Origin: Adiantum capillus-veneris | Taxonomy: Eukaryota > Streptophyta > Polypodiopsida > Polypodiales > Pteridaceae | Assembly (NCBI GenBank): GCA_014529385.2 | Contig: CM043969.1 | Span: 30,522,946 to 30,586,945, forward strand | DNA: 64,000 nt | Direction of reading: 5' to 3' | Shown: piece after piece, positions 50,442 to 60,223 of the stretch | Numbering within the stretch: the stretch's first letter is position 1 | Layout of the letters: every line of letters starts with the position of its first letter | Program-made: the position numbers and the translations under genes | Notes under the pieces: model-generated | What the model was told of the DNA's origin: nothing | Databases searched by the model: none | Seen by the model: the letters and a program-made list of their open reading frames with translations, nothing else

Positions 50442-51197
50442 TTAAGATTCATTTAACTTCTCAATCACTTCCGCCGTTACCTCAAGAATCTCCATAGATG
50501 TTGATGCTTGTGACTTACCTTTGGGTCTAAGACCTTCTATTGGAACCTCCCCCATTAAGCACTTGAGTTTCCTATATTTCTCAGCAGCCCTAGTTTCAGC
50601 TGCATCAAAGGTAGCAGGTGCACCCGCCTCAACTTTTATCTTAAGGTCAGGATAGAGTCCGGCTATGAACCTCTCCTTCTTTAGGAAATCTGCACCATCA
50701 CGAGGGTTAACAACATTTCTCACCCATACAGCCCAAAGACGTAGAAACTCTTGCTTGTACAAGTAGTAGTCATCTAGGTCTTTTTGCTTATGAGAAACAA
50801 TGTCTTGCCATAGTTTTTGAGTGTTTTGGGGATCAAAGAAGTATCTCTTGAAATGATTCACAACTTTTGTGTAATTCCCTTTAACTTCCTCAGGCAACGA
50901 GTCAAACCAAGTGCTAGCATCTTTCCTAAGGATCACTTCAAACATCTCTACGCGTTCTTGATCAGTTACTATGCTCTTGATACGACAAGACATCTTGAAA
51001 TTTGCTAAAAATAATTCTGCATCCTCTCCAGGCTCTCCAAAGCATCCTCTCCAGGCTCTCCAAAGAAAAGAGGATATCCAGACATTCTGCATCCTCTCCA
51101 GGCTCTCCAAAGAAAAGAGGATATCCAGACATTCTGCATCCTCTCTAGGCTCTCCAAAGAAAAGAGGATATCCAGACATTTGGCGTTGGCTCTCCAT
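50442..51197 (-). pseudogene. Copy A gag (capsid), ATG in frame
   Basis: From ATG at 51197: MESQRQMSGYPLFFGEP, a stretch coded by the 47-bp repeat, then AELFLANFKMSCRIKSI, STWFDSLPEEVKGNY and FLRLWAVWVRNV. This is a Retrotrans_gag domain. The frame is open from the ATG to a TAA at NES, and the same frame continues into the CCHC region beyond the stop. The extra 23 bp of repeat in this copy keeps the ATG in frame. Confidence 0.9.
51017..51180 (-). repeat. 47-bp minisatellite in gag, copy A (3 units plus 23 bp)
   Basis: Unit CTGCATCCTCTCCAGGCTCT plus 27 more bases; three full units and a partial one of 26 bp overlapping by 3. Total 164 bp. Since 47 is not a multiple of 3, consecutive units are read in different frames (GYPLFFGEP, CLDILFSLES, VWISSFLWRAW). 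Confidence 0.9.
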
Positions 51198-51788
51198 TGA
51201 ATTGATTTCAAAGTGACGCGTTTTTGTTTTTTCTTTCTTTAAAAGATTTACACAATAATATTTTCTAAATTGCAATCTATTCTACAACAAAATAAAAATA
51301 TTCACATCAAACGACCTATGATAATCAATAAGAGGTAGAATGATAGGGTTTGGTGACGCGAGAATTTCTCCTCCTCTTTGGGCACCAAACATGAACACCA
51401 TACGTTGTTGAAAATGGATTTTTCTACTAATTGCAATGTTTATTCTAATGTGTGGAGTGAAATGAAAGGGGAAAACCTCTATTCTTGGACCATTATCCAT
51501 TGTGTATGCATGACCTAATGCTTAAAACAAAAAAAAAATTTAGACGTCCAAACTAAGGTCGTACCTAATGAGAGGCAAAATAAAAGGATTTACTGAAGCG
51601 TTTATCTCGGTCAACCTAAGAGAACCGAAAATTCTACGAGTTACTCATTGAAATTGCAACTTAGTACTAACAATTATGTGTACATTTTGCCTTGCAATGG
51701 GAATGAAGGGATCATACAAATTCTCGTGATTCATACAAGCTACTTGATTATGCTAAAGGTTGAACCTACACAAAACATACACACGCCG
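51198..51788 (-). other. Copy A leader between primer site and gag
   Basis: AT-rich leader with no supported gene. Expected to hold packaging signals; none can be identified by eye. Confidence 0.5.
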
Positions 51789-51806
51789 TCCTCAGTGGGG
51801 ACACCA
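51789..51806 (-). other. Primer-binding site, copy A
   Basis: TGGTGTCCCCACTGAGGA, 3 nt inside the LTR. It differs at one base from copy B. Confidence 0.75.
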
Positions 51807-51809
51807 ATT

Positions 51810-54415
51810 TGGGGCGGTCCGGGGCGGGCAACAAGAAGAGCGGCCTCTAAACACCCTTCGAGGATCCCGTGCTGCTCAATTGGGGTTGGGGCAAGCACAA
51901 TTAGAGACAACAACAACCCACATCCAGAAACCAAACAAGAAAAGGGGCACCACCTAGTTGTAGATGCGAACTAGGACGCACGTGATATCTCCTTGTACTC
52001 AAACGCACAAAGAGAGGGGAATGCAAGATAGCCACACACACCAGACACAAACATTCACCATGCCAGAGAGAGGTAAAGAGCACAAATCAACTTGAGCAAC
52101 TCAGTCTTAGCTTTAAAGACTAGATGCACACAAAGCTTGATGAGAAATAGAGAGACAACACAAAACTTGACCTTGTTGCCAATACACAAATTGTCTTAGG
52201 GTCACGGGAGCCCTCTCACCAAGCACCCTCTTACAATTGACCTTTTAGGCAAACAATTCAACAAGCCCTCAAACCACCAAGCATGAAATGGCACAACAAA
52301 CTTCAAGGACAATATACTTTCAACCACCTATGAGCCAACTTATCAAGTCAATTTGGAGAGAAGAGTCGTAATTGCAGCATACAATTGCACCCAAAACTAT
52401 AAATCTTATTTATGCACAAGAGTAGGCTACAAGTGTGGTGAAGAGTATGGCATACACTCCACTCCTCTAGATGGCATAACTAACTTCAAGCTTCTCCATG
52501 CACCTATGTGTAATGATGGAATAGAGCACTCACGATGCACACACTCTACACAACTAGGCTTGAAGAGTGGTGTGTTATGTGTTGAGAATGGTGTGGTGTA
52601 GTGTGATCATGTGATGTTTTACAAGGGAGAGAAGGGCTCTATTTATAGGTTTTAGAAGCCCCGATTTGGATTAGGCCTAATCAAGTTTATATGAAGGAAT
52701 AAAAGATTATGCATATTTTTATTTTATTTTAATGAGGGTGGGTCTCTCTTGTCCTTTGAGTCACATGGATGTGGGCTCAAGGAAAGAGAATTATTGAGGA
52801 TGATAAGAGAGAGGATTGAGTGAATAATTTGGGAGTGCCTACTCTAGTAGAGGGTGCATTTTACAATAAGGTTAGTGGTTAGTAGTTAGTAATTATCACT
52901 AAAAAATATTTACAAAATCATTCACCAAATGGTGAGATATATGATGAGAAAAGTTAGAGAAGGGATGAGCTTGTAAAGAGAGGTTGAAGCTTTGGAGAAG
53001 TTGACATTCACCTGTTTACAGCACCGGAAGAAGAAGTAGTCAGCATGGCGAAGCAGGGCGTGTCGATGAAGCTATGTTATTTCAAACCTTGGAAAATTCA
53101 TGATAAAAGCCTTCATTTGCAGAGCTTATCCTTGGATTTTTTCTGATTTTTTGAAGTTCTTTACGAAGTTGAAGAGAGTATGGTAATATGGACATATATG
53201 TAGAGAGAAAGGGGGACACATAGGGTGTAGAAATGGAGGATGAAGGCTATGGATGTGTGAGAGATGTGGCAATGGTGAAGAGGGTGAATTAGGACATGGG
53301 AGTTGCAGGTTTGGGAGTGGGAAGGAGAGGGAGGAGTGTGTGTGAAAGAGAAAAATGATAAAGTGGAAGAGGGAGTGTGGCTGCATAGCATGGGCAAACT
53401 GGGGTCCACCAATAAAATCATAGCTCACAGCTCGTAGCTCAAAAAATAATGAAAAAATTTGAGGTAAAATTTCAGCTCATGAGCTACAACGTTTTTTTGT
53501 ATCACCTTTTCAAATTTGGGGAGCATGTGATCTTTAAAAATTCAGCAAAACCGACTGTTTTTTTCCACTGCACAAAGTCCTTGTGAGGTCCTTCTTTGGA
53601 TGATTCTTTTGAATACCTCCAAGAGTGAGCTCCCCATGGTGCATGGATGCATGCCACATACCCTTGACCTTATTTGGTAGGTCTATAATTGAAGATATTA
53701 TTCAGATCATGATATAAGTGAATAGTACAACTAAGAAAATCAAATATGAGGGGTCTAAAAAAATATGTACATGTCAAATATAAATAATATAGGTGGAAAA
53801 AATATAAAGGGGTCAAAATAAATCTCTCTCATCATAAGTCTACCATAAAAACATGAAATTTTTTTGTGGTCTAATTTATGAGAGTAATAGAGAATAGATG
53901 TAGGAAGGAAAAAATGGCAATAGTGAAAAAATATACACATAAATAAAACTAGTTTTTTTGGATTTTTATTGGGATGGAGTTACACCAAAAATAAGAGAAG
54001 CTTGCATGAAATTATTTTTATATGAAATAAAGAGTATGCAAAATGGTAAGAAAAAATATGGTAATGGTGAGTCAATGTACATAGCATAAATAACACACCA
54101 TAGGTAGAAATATTTAAATAAATACCAAAATAATTATGAAAAATCCTTTTATTTAGGCCCTATATACAATGAAATATTTACACACAAATGGGCCATAATA
54201 TACTTATATATTTTTTATTTATTTTTATTTATTTTTGGCTCAACTAGCCTAGTGACTAGCTAATTAAGGGTTTTTAAGAAGATATGGGAAAAGTCCCCTA
54301 ACTCACACACACCTATATATAGTGAAATGGTAGGGATAGCCACAGTGTTTGAATGATTTTGGTAGGGTGGGTTAACTCACTGTGGCAATTACGGAGAGCC
54401 AAAAAACGGCTATCA
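51810..54415 (-). repeat. LTR2, shared central LTR (mosaic)
   Basis: 2606 bp, TGGGGCGG to GGCTATCA. It serves as 5' LTR of copy A and 3' LTR of copy B. Up to about 53.37 kb it agrees with LTR3 against LTR1 at about 23 sites; beyond that it agrees with LTR1 against LTR3 at about 20 sites. TATA box 52637-52649. Confidence 0.95.
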
Positions 54416-54419
54416 TTAG

Positions 54420-54431
54420 CCCTCCCCCAGG
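54420..54431 (-). other. Polypurine tract, copy B
   Basis: Same CCTGGGGGAGGG as in copy A, next to LTR2. Confidence 0.8.
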
Positions 54432-54443
54432 ATAATGGTATAT

Positions 54444-55267
54444 TCATGTACCATCATAGAGCATCTCTTCCAAAGAGAGTGCTTCAGAGTCCTTGAGGAG
54501 ATCTTCATTGTTTGGCCCCTTAGAATTTTGGCTGGAGCTACACTCATGCTTCATGTAACAATACTTACATGAGACAGCTTCTCTTTGACAGATCTTTGGT
54601 AGATCCTTTGGTAGAAGGCGACTCAAAAAGGGCTTCGAGCGATAACCATTTACCTTCCTAGAGTGCTCTTTCCCATTCAAGTCCATAAGTTGATAGTAAC
54701 TTGAATTGAAAGCCTTCTTAACTATGTATGGCCCCTGCCATCTAGTTTCAAATTTGGCATCAAAACGATTATCGAGTCGATTGTCATACCTTAGCACAAG
54801 ATCTCCTTCATTGATGCCTTTGTCCTTTAGTTTCTTGTCAAGCTTCTCCTTTGCCTGCGTAGCGTTCCTTTTGTAGCACTCGTATGCTGCTTCTCTTTTC
54901 CACTGAAGCTCAGCGAGGGTAAGAAGTCGATCCATCCATGCTTCTTCATCATCTTGTGCTGCTTTGCCATGAGGTCGCATTGTTGGAATGTTGAGCTCAA
55001 TTGGTTGTAAATCCTCTTGACCATAGACCAAGTGAAATGGTGTGAACTCCGTGGCTTCCCTATATGTGGTTCGATACGCCCACAAGACACCATCCAAGAA
55101 GTCATCCCACAACTTTGTCTTGTTTTACACCATCTTTCTAATGATGCCTGCAATGACACCATTAGATTTTTCTACCAAACCATTTGATTGGGGATAGTAG
55201 GATGTACTATGACGATGTAGAATGTGAAGTTCTTCACAGACCTCTGTGAGAAAGCCCTTTCTAAACC
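54444..55267 (-). pseudogene. Copy B integrase C-terminal half with GPY/F
   Basis: Same layout and lesions as copy A, with a few substitutions visible in the translation (YRSKPFLSRL for YRSKPYLSRL, PTMRPHG for PTMRLHG). GPY/F motif RWQGPYIVKKAF intact. Confidence 0.9.
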
Positions 55268-57601
55268 CTAGAACATTATCAGAAACTCCAAAGGTGTGCC
55301 AAATCTACAACAAATGTGAGTGTACACAAACTTGCTAACTGTCTTCTCATTCACTCTTGCCACACTTTGAGCTTCTACCCACCTAGTCATGTAGTCTATG
55401 GCCACCAAGATACCATTTTTAGTCCTAGGCAATGGACCCATAGCATCAATGCCCCATTTTTCAAACGGACCATTTGTAAGGACTAGCTGATGTGGACCAT
55501 GTAACAGACGCTTGTTTCCATTAATCTGACAATTGTGGCAGCTTTTACATAAATGTTGAACATCAATGTGCAAGATTGGCCAAACATATCCGGCAAGCAA
55601 AATATTTTTTGCAGTGAGTTCTTGTGCAAAATGACCACCACATGCTTCCTCATGCAAACCTTTTAGAATGGCTAGGATTTCCTCAATAGTTGGTACTCTT
55701 CTGCACACTTGATCCTTCCCTCTTTGATAGAGGGATCCTTCTAAGAAGAGATATGCGCTTGCCTTTTTCATGAGTTTCCTCTTCTGAGCCTTCGTGAAGT
55801 CTTGTGGAAACTCACCCTCCAAAATGTAGCTAATGATGGGAGTCAATGAATCCAATCCCTGGTATCTCGGTTGCTTGACAGTTGCTGCCACCATGATGAC
55901 CTGCACTTCTTTCTCAACACATGTAACTGCTTGTTGTGCAAATAAATCGGCATCTTCATTTTGTTTCCTAGGAATATGATATAGTTGCACTTCTTCGAAC
56001 TGATTAAACATCCTACGAATGGCATGAACTTTTGTCGTTAGGCTTTCATTCTTGCATGACCAAATGCCTAAAATTTGCTTCACGATGAGAAGTGTATCCC
56101 CTTTTACCATGAGACGTTGTATACCTTGGCCAATGCATATCTTTAAACCATGAAGTAGTGTGTCATATTTTGCTTCATTGTTGCTAGTTGAACCTGGTAG
56201 ATTGACCTTCTCTTGCATGACCACCTCCCCACTTGGGTTGAGCAATACTAGCCCTCCCCCTGCTTTTCCTGTGGCTCGTCGAAAAGCTCCATCAAAGAAC
56301 AAGGTAAAAGCATTAGGAATACTTTTAGGTGGTGGCAATGGTAGGGTCTTCACTTCAGGCACCTTAATCTCCTTCTCATGTACCCTATAAGTAAGGATCC
56401 CTGCCAATTGTGCACGCAAACTATCTTCTACCTTGAAAGAGTATTGAAACTCTTGTAATTCCATAATCCACTTTGAGATCCTAGTGCTAAGATTCATTTG
56501 AGATGACACCCAAGGAAACAAATTTTCTGCAGTAAGAATTACAAAAGGTTTTGGTAGAAAGTAGGATCTAAAATTTCTCACCACAAACATGAGAGAAAGC
56601 ATCATGAGTTCTGCCTCTGTGTAGCCTCTCTCCAAAGTATTCATGACCCTACTAGCAAAGTAGATGGGTCGCATCCTGGTACTGTGGGGATCTTGTTGTA
56701 ATAAAACTGCACCAATTGTTTCCTTCCCAACACTAGAGCTAACAAAGAATGTGTACTTTTGAATGAATGAGATGACCTCTTTGAGATTTTTGGGTGATGG
56801 AAGCTCAATAAGAGCCTTTGCCTTTGAAGGATCCACCTCAATGCCTTTATAGGAAACCTTGTGACCAAGCAAGATCACTTCATCCCCACCTATGTGACAC
56901 TTATCGAGGTTGAGTTGACCTCCCATGTCGTAGAGCTTCTTTAAACCTTCTTCTACCCTTTGTAGATGCAATGATTTTGAGATATAAATGCAAAAATCAT
57001 CAAAGAATGCTTGAAACACCATGTTCATGAAGCGTTGGAAAGTTGCAGGAGCATTTGTCAGTCCAAATGGCATGACTCTAAAAGCATAACAACCCCAAGG
57101 AGTGATGAAGGTTGTTTTCAATTGATCTTCCAATGCGATACCTATTTGAAAGTAACCCGAGTAGCCATCACACACAGTGTACTTCTCATGACCAGCTACC
57201 TCATTTAGTATCTCATCCTGAAATGAGAGGGAAAAGTGATCTCTTTTTGTTGCCTCATTGAGTGGACGGTAATCCACACACACCCTCCACTTGCCATTTT
57301 TCTTAGGAGTGACAACAACGGGAGAGACCCACTCTGAATTCTCCACTGGATAAATGAAATCTACTGCTAGAAGCTTTTTTACCTCCTTGAGTAAAGCCTG
57401 CTCCTTGATGACTCCTAGCCTTCGTAGCTTTTGAGCCTTAGGTGTGGCCTCTGGCTTCAACTCAGATTTGTGTTGAACAGCATCTACTCCACGCACATCG
57501 GTGCAGTCTTTAGCGAAAAGCCTAGGAAATTTCCTTAACAAACCTTTGAGCTCCTCTCTTTCATCCTTTGTAAGTGTTGTAGATAACATACCTTCTAGCA
57601 T
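55268..57601 (-). pseudogene. Copy B RT, RNase H and integrase N-terminal part
   Basis: 777-codon frame, matching copy A except for a 24-bp in-frame deletion at about 57002 that removes GKSIRVFI just before the Asp-Asp pair (AFFDDFCIY). This takes out the strand leading into the active site, so the RT is certainly dead. A 3-bp CAA microhomology flanks the deletion. It shares with copy A the loss of the start of the first RNase H, the second RNase H domain, and the terminal frameshift. Confidence 0.95.
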
Positions 57602-57636
57602 TCTTTCATCTTACACTTTTTGGTTTTCTTGGAAAC

Positions 57637-58176
57637 CTACCTCTTCCTAACTGGGCAAGAGGTCTCTTGGTTGTTTGGATTAAACCTTACCCCCATGACT
57701 TCGATGGAAGACTCCTCTTCAGTAATGTTGTCGCTACTTTCTCCTTCTGAAGTGCTACCGGTCCTGCCTTCCTCCGTCTCACTTTGAGATGATTCTTCAT
57801 GGAGCTCCTCTTGGCGTTTCTCCTTCATGTCAAAGACAACCTTCTTATGATTGTCATTCCTGCAAATTAGCTTTCCACTCTCACAATCCTGCAAAGCTCG
57901 CATTTTCATTAGCCATGGTCTCCCTAGAATAAATGGGTAACCATTTCCTTTGGTAGACATGACATAGAAATCCTCTGCCTTCTTAATGCCAAAGGCCTCC
58001 ACAGAGACATTTTTACAAATTTCTACACACCTAGCTTTTCTATTGTTTGCCATCTTGACTTTAATTTCAGGTGTCTCATGGATGTGCATGCCTAGTTTTT
58101 GCATGAGTCCCTCTGTCATGATGCAAATTTGTGCACCCCCATCCACTAGACCTTTCCTAACCAATCTTCCTTTGAT
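57637..58176 (-). pseudogene. Copy B protease
   Basis: As in copy A with VDGGAQICIM and PFILGRPWL. Small differences (PEIKVKM for PEIIVKM, QDCESGK for QDWESGK). The flanking stops are shared. Confidence 0.85.
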
Positions 58177-58788
58177 CTAGCAATCTAGCACATGTGTAAT
58201 ATCCTCATTCATTTCAGCATGTGCAATTTTTACAATAGACCCACTCTCTTTTACCTTTCTCCTAGTGCTAACTGCCTTTGTTAAATCCCTCCTAACTTGT
58301 GGGCATAATGCAAGAAACTGAGGCCATGAGATATAAGGACCCTTACCTCTCATGTCTTCCAATAGGTTGTATGGAGCCATACCATGTCCAAGAGGGAAGT
58401 CTTGGAGATTGATACAACATCGAGTCCTCTTAGCTTCCTTGGTCTCCTTTGCCTTGTTTTCTTGTCCATGGTCACTTTGTGATGTGACACCTTCTTTCTC
58501 TTTACCTTTTCCTTAGCCACGCTTAATGCCATTTGATTCCATGTCAACCTCATTTGAATTTGTCACCTCTACCACATGCAAATTTGGGTCTGGCAAAGGT
58601 GGAACTCCTTCCACTCCTTGTGGAGGTGGTCTTGCTCCATTTGGCCTTTGTAGAAGCTGTGGTTGCTGACTAGTTCCTTCACTTGTATTCATCACTGGGT
58701 AATTCAAGTTAGGTCTCCCTGGCTCCCCACGGGGCCAAGGACAATTATACATCCCATGTCCATACTCTCCGCAATTCCAACATTGCAA
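58177..58788 (-). pseudogene. Copy B nucleocapsid CCHC and linker
   Basis: CWNCGEYGHGMYNC knuckle and the same in-frame stops as copy A, with minor substitutions in the Pro/Gln-rich linker. Confidence 0.85.
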
Positions 58789-58878
58789 GACTCTCCTAGG
58801 TCGTGGATCTCTCTCTTCAGACTTCTTTGCTTGTCCCTTTCGACCTACAGCTTGTGCAAGGTGAATTGACAGGCTGCT

Positions 58879-59611
58879 TTAAGATTCATTTAACTTCTCA
58901 ATCACTTCCATCGTTACCTCAAGAATGTCCATAGATGTTGATGCTTGTGACTTACCTTTGGGTCTAAGACCTTCTATTGGAACCTCCCCCATTAAGCACT
59001 TGAGTTTCCTATATTTCTCAGCAGCCCTAGTTTCAGCTGCATCAAAGGTAGCAGGTGCACCCGCCTCAACTTTTATCTTAAGGTCAGGATAGAGTCCGGC
59101 TATGAACCTCTCCTTCTTTAGGAAATCTGCACCATCACGAGGGTTAACAACATTTCTCACCCATACAGCCCAAAGACGTAGAAACTCTTGCTTGTACAAG
59201 TAGTAGTCATCTAGGTCTTTTTGCTTATGAGAAACAATGTCTTGCCATAGTTTTTGAGTGTTTTGGGGATCAAAGAAGTATCTCTTGAAATGATTCACAA
59301 CTTTTGTGTAATTCCCTTTAACTTCCTCAGGCAACGAGTCAAACCAAGTGCTAGCATCTTTCCTAAGGATCACTTCAAACATCTCTACGCGTTCTTGATC
59401 AGTTACTATGCTCTTGATACGACAAGACATCTTGAAATTTGCTAAAAATAATTCTGCATCCTCTCCAGGCTCTCCAAAGAAAAGAGGATATCCAGACATT
59501 CTGCATCCTCTCCAGGCTCTCCAAAGAAAAGAGGATATCCAGACATTCTGCATCCTCTCCAGGCTCTCCAAAGAAAAGAGGATATCCAGACATTTGGCGT
59601 TGGCTCTCCAT
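58879..59611 (-). pseudogene. Copy B gag (capsid), ATG out of frame
   Basis: The capsid region is the same as in copy A, but the repeat has exactly three 47-bp units. The ATG at 59611 (MESQRQMSG) therefore runs through the repeat into a wrong frame and stops about 75 codons later. The capsid frame itself is open upstream only into non-ATG codons. Translation from the usual start would not give gag. Confidence 0.85.
59454..59594 (-). repeat. 47-bp minisatellite in gag, copy B (3 units)
   Basis: Three tandem identical or near-identical 47-bp units, 141 bp. The partial unit of copy A is absent. Confidence 0.95.
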
Positions 59612-60202
59612 TGAATTGATTTCAAAGTGACGCGTTTTTGTTTTTTCTTTCTTTAAAAGATTTACACAATAATATTTTCTAAATTGCAATCTATTCTACA
59701 ACAAAATAAAAATATTCACATCAAATGACCTATGATAATCAATAAGAGGTAGAATGATAGGGTTTGGTGACGCGAGAATTTCTCCTACTCTTTGGGCACC
59801 AAACATGAACACCATACGTTGTTGAAAATGGATTTTTCTACTAATTGCAATGTTTATTCTAATGTGTGGAGTGAAATGAAAGGGGAAAACCTCTATTCTT
59901 GGGCCATTATCCATTGTGTATGCATGACCTAATACTTAAAACAAAACAAAAATTTAGACGTCCAAACTAAGGTCGTACCTAATGAGAGGCAAAATAAAAG
60001 GATTTACTGAAGCGTTTATCTCGGTCAACCTAAGAGAACCGAAAATTCTACGAGTTACTCATTGAAATTGCAACTTAGTACTAACAATTATGTGTACATT
60101 TTGCCTTGCAATGGGAATGAAGGGATCATACAAATTCTCGTGATTCATACAAGCTACTTGATTATGCTAAAGGTTGAGCCTACACAAAACATACACACGC
60201 CG
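59612..60202 (-). other. Copy B leader between primer site and gag
   Basis: Near-identical to the copy A leader, no gene. Confidence 0.5.
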
Positions 60203-60220
60203 TCCTCAGTGGGGGCACCA
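60203..60220 (-). other. Primer-binding site, copy B
   Basis: TGGTGCCCCCACTGAGGA, 3 nt inside LTR3. Compare NA-1 at 28146. Confidence 0.75.
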
Positions 60221-60223
60221 ATT

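Noticed and set aside
51017-51180. CRISPR-like array (47-bp direct repeats)
   Set aside because: The repeats are contiguous without spacers and lie in a retrotransposon gag gene of a plant genome.
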